Part shown: positions 1 to 5,973 of the stretch, one piece after another
How the letters are laid out: each line of letters opens with the position of its first letter
Position numbering within the stretch: position 1 is the stretch's first letter
From: Methanobacteriota archaeon
GTDB lineage: Archaea > Thermoplasmatota > Poseidoniia > Poseidoniales > Poseidoniaceae
Reading direction: 5' to 3'
Assembly: GCA_002726395.1 (NCBI GenBank)
Contig: PBTA01000048.1
Coordinates: 10,365-25,627, forward strand
Length of the DNA: 15,263 nucleotides
Made by a program: the position numbers and the translations under genes
Notes under the pieces: model-generated
The model's database searches: none
Told to the model about the DNA's origin: nothing
What the model saw: only the letters and a program-made list of their open reading frames with translations

Positions 1-2
1 TT

Positions 3-431
3 ACTGGTCACGAAATAATTCTAAAAGATGAACAGGTTACCAACTTATTATCTGCTTTAGGTGATAATATCGAAGCTAATAATAACTCAGAGAATGCTTC
101 ACAAGACAAAGAATTTGATGGAGAATCTCTGTTAGGGGAGTTACTAGACGATGTAATTACCAACAAACCTCTAGTTGCCAATGCGGGCAATGATATGACT
201 TACCAATCTGGCGATGATGGTTCGGCTGTAATTATTCTTGATGGTACTGCAACCAAGAATCAGCAAGCAAAAGTAATCAAGTGGTCTTGGACAGATGACT
301 CGGGAAGAGAAATATCTACACTTGTAAAATTTAGGGCAAAACTTAGCGCTGGAAATTATCGTTTTGAGTTAAGAGTTAGTGATTTAGAAGGTAATTCAAC
401 TGCCGACTCAGTGCAAATAGAAGTGATTTAA
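3..431 (+). CDS. C-terminal part of a PKD/Ig-like domain protein (5' truncated)
   Basis: An open frame runs in from the left edge and ends at TAA 429-431, leaving 142 visible residues. The first 50 or so are acidic and Asn/Ser-rich, like a flexible linker. The last 85 or so form one beta-sandwich-like domain with PKD/Ig-type features: a PLVANAGND opening, an LDGTAT turn, a KWSWTDDSG strand-turn where PKD domains usually carry their WDFGDG-type motif, and an ending YRFELRVSDLEGN...DSVQIEVI, which matches the usual last two strands. Such domains are normally on surface or secreted proteins and mediate adhesion or spacing, so an extracellular protein is inferred; its signal peptide would lie outside the window. 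The internal ATG at 195 is not a credible start because the frame stays open and protein-like upstream. The next gene begins on the very next base. The PKD-like call is fairly secure, but the biological role is unknown. Confidence 0.7.
   Translation, partial: TGHEIILKDEQVTNLLSALGDNIEANNNSENASQDKEFDGESLLGELLDDVITNKPLVANAGNDMTYQSGDDGSAVIILDGTATKNQQAKVIKWSWTDDSGREISTLVKFRAKLSAGNYRFELRVSDLEGNSTADSVQIEVI
420..427 (+). promoter_or_regulatory. Shine-Dalgarno site supporting the TTG start at 432
   Basis: GAAGTGAT differs at one base from the archaeal anti-SD complement GAGGTGAT and sits 4 bases before TTG 432. It lies inside the last codons of the upstream gene. Its presence argues for a real initiation site at 432 rather than at the internal ATG at 483. 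Confidence 0.55.
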
Positions 432-1193
432 TTGTTAAATGAAAATCTGTGGATTGAGTCTTTCGTTGTTGGTGCGTTAGCAATGCGTTGCTCGGTTGTG
501 ACTGACTTGAAAACAGGAGATACCGTAATAATTGACGGCGGTTCTGAAACTAAAAGAATAATCTCTTGGATTGAAGATTTTTCCGGCCAAGGTCCGGATT
601 GGTCTAAAGGTCCAAGTAGCTTTGAGTCAATGAAATCCTGTGGTTTATCAAACAGGAAGGTGATCGCTTTGGTAAATACTCATGCTCATTTTGACCATTC
701 GGGAGAGATTCCTTTGTTGCTTGATAGGTATGATGTAAGTTGGTACTTACACCCCGAAGATGATTACTTACAATCCTTGGCTCAAATTTCAGCTCAGCGT
801 TGGGGGTTTAGTTTACCCACTCCTGCCATAGCAGATAAGCAGCTAGAAGATAATATGACACTAATACTTGGGTCGCTCACATTTGAAATCTATCATACTC
901 CAGGTCACACACTTGGCGGTTGTTGTATTGAGGTGAAAATCGAAGATGGACCCAATCATTTATTTGCTGGAGATACGCTATTTGCGGGTTCAGTTGGAAG
1001 GACCGACTTACCACATTCAGGTGGAGATTTCGATTTATTAGCTAATTCAGTTATGACTAAATTGTGGCCATTGGATCTAGACACCGTAGTTCATCCTGGA
1101 CATGGTCCATTGACGGCTATTGGTGTAGAAAAATCAACAAACCCATTTGTCGGAGTAAACAGCCCAGCCTTTGCAGAATTTCACAAATCATGA
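432..1193 (+). CDS. MBL-fold metallohydrolase, glyoxalase II/YcbL-like
   Basis: A 253-residue metallo-beta-lactamase-fold hydrolase. The metal site is complete: HAHFDH at residues 84-89, His159 in TPGHT, Asp181 in FAGDTLF and His224 in HPGHG, enough for a binuclear site. The SVGRTDLPHSGG segment (187-198) and the EKSTNPFV tail are typical of the short glyoxalase II/YcbL-type branch, which hydrolyses thioesters such as hydroxyacyl-glutathione. The true substrate is unknown, since many archaea lack glutathione. The start is taken as TTG 432. Residues 7-35 (WIESFVVGALA onward) align with the normal N-terminal strand of the family, so the first ATG at 483 would cut into the fold. A Shine-Dalgarno GAAGTGAT (420-427) lies 4 bases upstream. 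The gene follows the PKD gene with no spacer and in the same frame, so it is probably translated by reinitiation. It overlaps etfA tail to tail by 6 bp. Confidence 0.88.
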   Translation: MLNENLWIESFVVGALAMRCSVVTDLKTGDTVIIDGGSETKRIISWIEDFSGQGPDWSKGPSSFESMKSCGLSNRKVIALVNTHAHFDHSGEIPLLLDRYDVSWYLHPEDDYLQSLAQISAQRWGFSLPTPAIADKQLEDNMTLILGSLTFEIYHTPGHTLGGCCIEVKIEDGPNHLFAGDTLFAGSVGRTDLPHSGGDFDLLANSVMTKLWPLDLDTVVHPGHGPLTAIGVEKSTNPFVGVNSPAFAEFHKS

Positions 1194-2120
1194 GAGCATA
1201 TTTGACAATGCACTGCTTAATACCGGCAATGCTTCTTCCCAAGTTGAAACAATTCCATAGTCTGCGTGTTGGAAGATTGGTGCATCAGCATCTTTGTTAA
1301 TTGCTACAATGTACTTTGATGAACGCATTCCAGCTAGATGCTGTATTGCGCCGGATATTCCGACTGCGATGTATAGATTTGGGTTGACGGTCTTTCCAGT
1401 TTGTCCAACTTGCATTGAGTGAGGGATGTCTGCCCAAGTATCGACAGCAGCTCTTGAAGCACCAACTGCTGCTCCTAAAGTGTCAGCAATTACCTCAAGG
1501 TGTGAGAAGTTATCAGGTGAGCCCATTCCTCTTCCGCCTGAAATAATGATGTTCGCTTCAGATACGTCTAACCTTGTGGACGCTCTTTCTACCAATTCTT
1601 TTACTGCAGTGGATAAGTCCCCAGAAGCATCGATCACTTGTATGTCACAAGAGCCATCATTGTTGGCTGCCGGAAATACGTTTGGCCGAATGCTTACTAC
1701 AACATTACCGTTTATTGCCACTTTTTCAATGGCTTTTCCAGAATAAATTGGTGTAGATAACGTGCTTCCATCAATGGCTATGACATCTTGAACCACTGAT
1801 ACGTTCCTTCTTGATGCAATTCTTGCTGCTAAGTCTTTTGATTGTGCCGATGCAGATGTAACAATTATTCCCTGCGGGGCAACAGAATCCAATGCTTGTG
1901 CCCATCCTGATGCGTCATAGTTAGTAAAGACGGAGGATTTTGCTGCGATTATTTTTGCAACTCCCGCAACGTTACTTATTTCATCAGCGACACTTGAATC
2001 TGTACAAGGTATCACAAGTGTGCAATTTGATCCCAGAAGATTAGCTGCACTGATTAGTTCATTTGTAGTTGGGCTTACTTTTCCTTTATTCATTTCTGCT
2101 ATAATTACTGTTTCTGTCAT
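1188..2120 (-). CDS. etfA: Electron transfer flavoprotein alpha subunit
   Basis: A 310-residue ETF alpha subunit, the usual length for the classical group. The N-terminal half (1-180) is the adenine-nucleotide alpha-hydrolase-like fold. The C-terminal FAD domain is textbook: SGGRGMGS (194-201), GASRAAVD (220-227), QVGQTGKTV (237-245), AVGISGAIQH (252-261) and INKDADAPIFQHADYGIV (274-291). With EtfB it forms the soluble FAD heterodimer that takes electrons from acyl-CoA dehydrogenases and passes them to ETF:quinone oxidoreductase or a similar acceptor. The start is ATG 2118-2120, preceded by GAGGTGA with a 6-base spacer. That SD overlaps the etfB stop codon, so the two subunits are translationally coupled, as expected for a 1:1 complex. 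The 3' end overlaps the MBL gene by 6 bp. The glutaryl-CoA dehydrogenase-like gene at 5974-7149 is a plausible electron donor. Confidence 0.97.
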   Translation of the reverse strand: MTETVIIAEMNKGKVSPTTNELISAANLLGSNCTLVIPCTDSSVADEISNVAGVAKIIAAKSSVFTNYDASGWAQALDSVAPQGIIVTSASAQSKDLAARIASRRNVSVVQDVIAIDGSTLSTPIYSGKAIEKVAINGNVVVSIRPNVFPAANNDGSCDIQVIDASGDLSTAVKELVERASTRLDVSEANIIISGGRGMGSPDNFSHLEVIADTLGAAVGASRAAVDTWADIPHSMQVGQTGKTVNPNLYIAVGISGAIQHLAGMRSSKYIVAINKDADAPIFQHADYGIVSTWEEALPVLSSALSNMLS

Positions 2121-2126
2121 ATGATT

Positions 2127-2134
2127 TCACCTCA
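2127..2134 (-). promoter_or_regulatory. SD of etfA overlapping the etfB stop (TGAGGTGA)
   Basis: On the minus strand TGAGGTGA holds both the etfB stop TGA (2132-2134) and the etfA Shine-Dalgarno GAGGTGA (2127-2133), 6 bases before the etfA ATG. Ribosomes finishing etfB are therefore placed directly on the etfA initiation site. The same arrangement recurs at 4118-4125. Confidence 0.8.
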
Positions 2135-2869
2135 AATAATATTTGCTTCATCTCTTAGTAGTTGGACAACAGTTTCTGCTGATTGTCCACCTTCGAATTT
2201 CTTGCCAGCTGGCTTTTCAGGAGGCATACTTTGTGATACAATGGTCACACTGGAGATATTAGGGCTGACACTTTTGACTTCTACTTGTGCTCTTTTTGCC
2301 ATCATAATTCCTTTGACATTTGGTTTTCTTACCTTTATGGCGCCTTTGTCACAACTCACAACTACTGGTGTGGCGACATTAATTATCGCATCGCCACCTT
2401 CTGCTGGAGCGGTTACAGTTAGTCCATCGGCAAACGTTATGCCCGTTACATTGGAGACAGAAGCCCAGCCTAATTTCTCAGCAACACCAGGGCCAGTTGA
2501 ACCAGAGCCAGTATCTGCTGAGGATTTGCCGCAGTATACGACCTCATATCCATCTTGAGAGATTACTCCAGAAATGATTGTCTGAAAAGCATTTGAATCC
2601 ATATATTCTGTACAGTCAAGACGAACAATTTCATCGACTCCTATTGCTTTTGCATCTTTCAAAACCTTGTCGGCAGAGTTTCCACCAACAGTTATCGCTG
2701 TTACAGTGCCTCCGACAGCCTCTTTGTGAAGTAGTGCATTCTCTACTGCAAATTCGTCAAATGGGCTCATTACCATCTTAACGCTTGCTAAGTCAACTCT
2801 GTCGCCAGAGATTTGTATTTTTGAGTTTGTATCAGGTACTTGCTTAACGAGTACTGCTATTTTCACCAT
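2132..2869 (-). CDS. etfB: Electron transfer flavoprotein beta subunit
   Basis: A 245-residue ETF beta subunit, close to the usual 250 or so. It opens MVKIAVLVKQVPDTNSKI, the characteristic ETF beta N-terminus, followed by the MSPFDEFAVENAL segment (34-47) and the nucleotide-binding loop around CGKSSADTGSGSTGPGVAE (113-131). In classical ETFs this loop binds AMP; in bifurcating ETFs it binds a second FAD. Later segments (ATPVVVSCD, RKPNVKGIMMAKR) fit the conserved signature region of the family. It pairs with EtfA, encoded directly downstream. The start is ATG 2867-2869 with GGTGAT (2873-2878) 3 bases upstream. About 90 bp separate it from tyrS upstream on the same strand, so it may have its own promoter, though I cannot point to a clear TATA box there. 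Whether this ETF bifurcates cannot be decided by eye. Confidence 0.96.
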   Translation of the reverse strand: MVKIAVLVKQVPDTNSKIQISGDRVDLASVKMVMSPFDEFAVENALLHKEAVGGTVTAITVGGNSADKVLKDAKAIGVDEIVRLDCTEYMDSNAFQTIISGVISQDGYEVVYCGKSSADTGSGSTGPGVAEKLGWASVSNVTGITFADGLTVTAPAEGGDAIINVATPVVVSCDKGAIKVRKPNVKGIMMAKRAQVEVKSVSPNISSVTIVSQSMPPEKPAGKKFEGGQSAETVVQLLRDEANII

Positions 2870-2960
2870 AGTATCACCAATGACCTACCCTATCGGATTC
2901 AATTGATGAACATTTGTATCGACAGATTTTTTGATTTGTGTAACAAAACTCAGCTAAAGG
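2870..2960 (-). other. Intergenic spacer tyrS-etfB
   Basis: A 91-bp AT-rich spacer between the tyrS stop and the etfB start. Apart from the etfB Shine-Dalgarno GGTGAT (2873-2878) and short T-rich runs after the tyrS stop on the minus strand, I see no hairpin, tRNA or convincing TATA box. It probably holds the tyrS termination zone and perhaps an etfBA promoter. Confidence 0.3.
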
Positions 2961-4112
2961 TTACTTTCGCTGAATAATCTCATTGACGCTTTCCAATAAA
3001 TCAGGATGTTCTGAAAAGTGTTTAGCGACAGTTTCTAGGCCTCTGGATATTCCATCAGCAACCCCTAACTTAGCGTCTAATGGGTGCAATTCTCCGGATT
3101 TAACGGCACTTTTGAATTCTTCAAGAGTTCGCCACGTTGATGGTTGGCCAAACTTAGGGTTTGGTGTAACTAGAATTTCTCCAAATTCTGGCAGCACCAC
3201 GTGCTGTGCTAGTTCATAGATCGGGGAGTTATCATCATCGGGATTTAAGTAAGCATGCTTCTGCATTTTTTTCCTTAGTGATTTGGGGTTGTCATGAATT
3301 AGTATAGCTCCACTCGGGTCTGATTTACTCATCTTATGGTCGAAACTTTCCATTCTAGAACCACTTGATTTTAGTGAGGAGATGATTGTAGTATGCAAGC
3401 AAGTTGCTTTTTGCCAACCATATTTACTGGCAACGTCTCTCATGAACATATGCGCTTTTCTTTGGTCCATGCCGCCGATGGCAATATCAATATCTAATTC
3501 AAAAATATCACTGGCTTGCATTGCTGGATAGAAAAACTTCGACAGGTCATGGTCAGACGAGGCTTCATCTCGACCCATGATAGTAAACGTCTTTCTGACC
3601 ATTGCCAATGTCGCACCTTTTGAACATCGCAAAACGCGTGCCCAATAATCGCCAGAATCCATTAAATTAGAAGCCCAAATAAATCTTAGTTCGCCTGGAC
3701 CATCACCTTCGGGAGGATAGTCTAATAATGCCCTAAAAGTATCTTCCATATACTTAGCAGTCAATTGGATATCTGCCATATTACCGTTGAATTTATCGTT
3801 TATCCAAGCGTGCCAGTCTGCTAGAAAAATTAATACATTTACCTCTGCATCAATCATTCTTTTCAGCTGTAGTGATAGAACTTTCCAACCAATGTGTGCT
3901 TTTCCAGATGGTTCAAATCCTACGTAACATCTTATCACGCCGTCACCGCCAGCACTGGTATTATCTGCAATACAGTCTACTAGGTGCGGTAAACCGACGG
4001 TTTCCTGCACAGAGCCAATTATTTTGTGCACTCTAGAAATTTGTTGCCCACTTAATTCCTTGATTCTTGGGCACTTTTCTTGATATTGAATTACCATTTG
4101 TTCAATATCCAT
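2961..4112 (-). CDS. tyrS: Tyrosyl-tRNA synthetase, archaeal/eukaryotic type
   Basis: A 383-residue class Ic synthetase that charges tRNA-Tyr. Visible signatures are YVGFEPSGKAHIGW (63-76), with the HIGH-type motif HIGW at 73-76 and the likely Tyr-binding Tyr63; LADWHAW (97-103); the GGMDQRK element (213-219) typical of archaeal/eukaryotic TyrRS; and KMSKS (260-264). The C-terminal stretch with ELHPLDAKLGVADGI is the expected archaeal-type tail helix region. The start is set at ATG 4110-4112 because GAGGTGA (4118-4124) lies 5 bases upstream. A longer reading from ATG 4136 would add 8 residues, put the SD inside the gene and overlap the upstream gene by 14 bp, so I reject it. The upstream gene's TGA stop is part of the same SD, which couples the two genes. 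Tyr rather than Trp specificity is inferred from the GFEPSG and DQRK motifs. Confidence 0.94.
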   Translation of the reverse strand: MDIEQMVIQYQEKCPRIKELSGQQISRVHKIIGSVQETVGLPHLVDCIADNTSAGGDGVIRCYVGFEPSGKAHIGWKVLSLQLKRMIDAEVNVLIFLADWHAWINDKFNGNMADIQLTAKYMEDTFRALLDYPPEGDGPGELRFIWASNLMDSGDYWARVLRCSKGATLAMVRKTFTIMGRDEASSDHDLSKFFYPAMQASDIFELDIDIAIGGMDQRKAHMFMRDVASKYGWQKATCLHTTIISSLKSSGSRMESFDHKMSKSDPSGAILIHDNPKSLRKKMQKHAYLNPDDDNSPIYELAQHVVLPEFGEILVTPNPKFGQPSTWRTLEEFKSAVKSGELHPLDAKLGVADGISRGLETVAKHFSEHPDLLESVNEIIQRK

Positions 4113-4117
4113 ATTTT

Positions 4118-4125
4118 TCACCTCA
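4118..4125 (-). promoter_or_regulatory. SD of tyrS overlapping the upstream stop (TGAGGTGA)
   Basis: TGAGGTGA on the minus strand combines the TGA stop of the DUF5611-like gene (4123-4125) with the tyrS Shine-Dalgarno (4118-4124), 5 bases before ATG 4112. It decides the tyrS start and implies translational coupling. Confidence 0.8.
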
Positions 4126-4674
4126 AAATAAGTCATTAAGTTTCTTCACTTTACCTTCAGAAGGAGCATCTCCAGCTTCGATCATGGACTCAAGTTCTGC
4201 AATCATACCAAGAGCCTTATCTCTCAACTCATCGGTAAGTTTTGAACTCATTTTCATTGATTTGTGAGCCATCTTAATAGCGCCTTTTGCTTTTGAAAAT
4301 TTCTTTGCTTCTTCTTTGGCTTTGTCGCCTCTCTGCTTTCCATTGTATCCTGTCGCTTCGTCCAAGAATCCAGACCATCTTTTTCTTGATTCCATGGCCT
4401 TTTCTCGACCACCATCAGAGGAGAGAAGTTCGCTTAATGAGTCACCTTTCAATTGGTCTACATCTACTGACAGTTTCCCATCAGGACTGTAGTGTCCGCT
4501 TACCATATTCAAAATGCCGAAAGATGCAGTAAATACTCCTTCAGAATTTGCCGAAACGTCGTCAAAATATTGAGTCGCTAACTTTGCTAGACCTGCATTT
4601 CCACCCATTTGTTTAATTAACCCACGCTTTACAGAAAATTTCTCCATATTGCAAGGCAAAACACCATTGAACAT
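4123..4674 (-). CDS. DUF5611-like archaeal protein with charged helical tail
   Basis: A 183-residue soluble protein with no signal peptide or membrane segment. Residues 10-115 or so (EKFSVKRG... then RKRWSGFLDEATGYNGKQR) resemble my recollection of the archaeal family DUF5611, whose members start with a Y/F-x-V/F-KRG motif and end with a conserved FLxEATGY-type helix; this match is from memory and only moderately sure. The last 65 or so residues are Lys/Glu/Ala/Met-rich and probably helical, ending in SEGKVKKLNDLF. The start is taken as ATG 4674 because GGTGAG (4679-4684) lies 4 bases upstream. A later ATG at 4647 would begin right at the conserved MEKFSVKRG and cannot be excluded; a still longer reading from 4734 lacks an SD. 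The stop lies inside the tyrS Shine-Dalgarno, so the two genes are co-transcribed. The role is unknown; coupling to tyrS is suggestive only. Confidence 0.75.
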   Translation of the reverse strand: MFNGVLPCNMEKFSVKRGLIKQMGGNAGLAKLATQYFDDVSANSEGVFTASFGILNMVSGHYSPDGKLSVDVDQLKGDSLSELLSSDGGREKAMESRKRWSGFLDEATGYNGKQRGDKAKEEAKKFSKAKGAIKMAHKSMKMSSKLTDELRDKALGMIAELESMIEAGDAPSEGKVKKLNDLF

Positions 4675-4737
4675 AAGGCTCACCGTTAAAACGCTTTGAA
4701 GCGAAATATTTTGATTGAGCAGTTTATGGAACAAAAC
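4675..4737. promoter_or_regulatory. Divergent promoter region
   Basis: A short region between two divergent genes. It contains the SD of the minus-strand gene (GGTGAG, 4679-4684), an inverted repeat CGCTT-TG-AAGCG (4692-4703), and an AT box AAATATTTT (4704-4712) centred about 30 bases before ATG 4738. That spacing fits an archaeal TATA box driving a leaderless plus-strand transcript. The inverted repeat next to the box could be an operator, but this is inference. Confidence 0.4.
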
Positions 4738-5931
4738 ATGCGAGTTAGAAGTGTAATGTGCATCTCAATGCTTTTGATTCTATTAATGCCAACGATTCTT
4801 GCCCAAGACAATAATGTAAATTTGAGATTGGAATCATCACTGAGTGATAGTGATGCGGGGATTACCGGTGCAGAAGTATCACCAAATGGTAACAATCTAC
4901 TGATTGTTGGGCTCGACGGTTTTGCTCATTTGATATCGGCTATAAATGCTGGAGACCGATCTTTAGATATTGAACTCAATAGCGGCAGACAAAATCACTT
5001 CAATGACATTGCTTGGCACCCCCGAGGCGAAGCAGCGCTAATTGCAGGAGATTTGGGTACCGCTATGCGTTACGAAAAAATTGACCATGGAATTACTGTA
5101 GTTAACGGCACAGGGGCGATTCTGGGTAGAAATATGACTTCAGTCGACTGGAGAAGTGCAGGGGATTACTCGTATTTTGGAGCTGAAGATGGTTCTTTAT
5201 GGCGATTCTCGGAAGGAACAGGGTTTATGCTTATTGACAGCGTTGGTTCCCAAATAACCGGTATCTCTTGCCACAAGAATTACGATATGTGCGTAGTTTC
5301 AACTCTTTCTGATGGTTTGGGTGTCATTGGACAAACTCACAATATATCGTGGCTAAGCGGGACCAAAACTGATACTTGGATTGACGTTGATTGCCCAGAT
5401 TCTCAATTAAATGAATGCGTAGCATATGGTAGTGGGTTAAGGTTAATACCGATTTTATTGAACACGGTAGATCATTCAAAATCTGATACAGGTGAAATGG
5501 TGCAGTATCCAAGCCTCAGTGGTGATTTTATTGCGACATCACCTGGATATGGCGGCACTTCGTTAATTCATATTGCTCCACTGGCAACAGTCAGATTTAA
5601 TCCGTTGGAAAATATTGCAAAAGTGGAAATATCTTCCGAACAGATGCTTGAATGGGATTCAGTCATTGCCGGCCGCCAAGTTGCCTATGTGTGGGAAACT
5701 GGCTTTAATGACGGATACATTATGACTACAAATGGCAATATAATTTCATTTGAACCAATAACTGTCGAGATTGACAATACGATTTTAACAACATTAATTC
5801 TAATTGCAGTTTCCGTTTCTGTGCCTGGTGTTATTCTTGGTCTAATCTACATGAACAGTCCATTTTTGCAAAAGAAATATATTAATTTTAGACGAAATAG
5901 TCGCCGGAAGAAATCCAAGAAAAATAGTTAG
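4738..5931 (+). CDS. Secreted beta-propeller protein with C-terminal membrane anchor
   Basis: A 397-residue protein with an N-terminal signal peptide (MRVRSVMCISMLLILLMP-TILAQ, cleavage probably near the A/Q), a large extracellular region, a single hydrophobic helix near the C-terminus (about 351-373, TTLILIAVSVSVPGVILGLI) and a strongly basic cytoplasmic tail (FRRNSRRKKSKKNS). The ectodomain shows propeller-like repeats of about 40 residues with a variable/Trp-Pro-x-Gly core: EVSPNGNNLLIVGLDG, AWHPRGEAALIAGDLG, DWRSAGDYSYFGAEDG, then more degenerate ones. WD40/YVTN-type blades of this kind usually bind proteins or ligands. The start is uncertain: ATG 4738 gives the cleanest signal peptide and fits a leaderless start behind the AT box at 4704-4712, whereas ATG 4726 (four more residues) and TTG 4696 are alternatives without a good SD. 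The gene is divergent from the DUF5611-like/tyrS operon, and gcdH follows 42 bp downstream on the same strand. Its specific function is unrecognised. Confidence 0.78.
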   Translation: MRVRSVMCISMLLILLMPTILAQDNNVNLRLESSLSDSDAGITGAEVSPNGNNLLIVGLDGFAHLISAINAGDRSLDIELNSGRQNHFNDIAWHPRGEAALIAGDLGTAMRYEKIDHGITVVNGTGAILGRNMTSVDWRSAGDYSYFGAEDGSLWRFSEGTGFMLIDSVGSQITGISCHKNYDMCVVSTLSDGLGVIGQTHNISWLSGTKTDTWIDVDCPDSQLNECVAYGSGLRLIPILLNTVDHSKSDTGEMVQYPSLSGDFIATSPGYGGTSLIHIAPLATVRFNPLENIAKVEISSEQMLEWDSVIAGRQVAYVWETGFNDGYIMTTNGNIISFEPITVEIDNTILTTLILIAVSVSVPGVILGLIYMNSPFLQKKYINFRRNSRRKKSKKNS

Positions 5932-5973
5932 GTTCTAAAAGCGCCTGTGGCAGGGTCAAATTGAGGAGAGCAT

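Noticed and set aside
195..431. Separate small gene starting at ATG 195
   Set aside because: The frame is open and protein-like back to the window edge, and the PKD-like domain begins before this ATG, so it is the tail of a longer gene.
2121..2558. Open frame of 145 codons on the plus strand opposite etfB
   Set aside because: Antisense shadow; etfB is supported by strong family motifs and an SD.
2870..2960. tRNA between tyrS and etfB
   Set aside because: No cloverleaf elements or T-loop consensus on either strand.
4113..4136. Longer tyrS start at ATG 4136
   Set aside because: It would overlap the upstream gene and place the strong GAGGTGA SD inside the coding region; ATG 4112 has ideal SD spacing.
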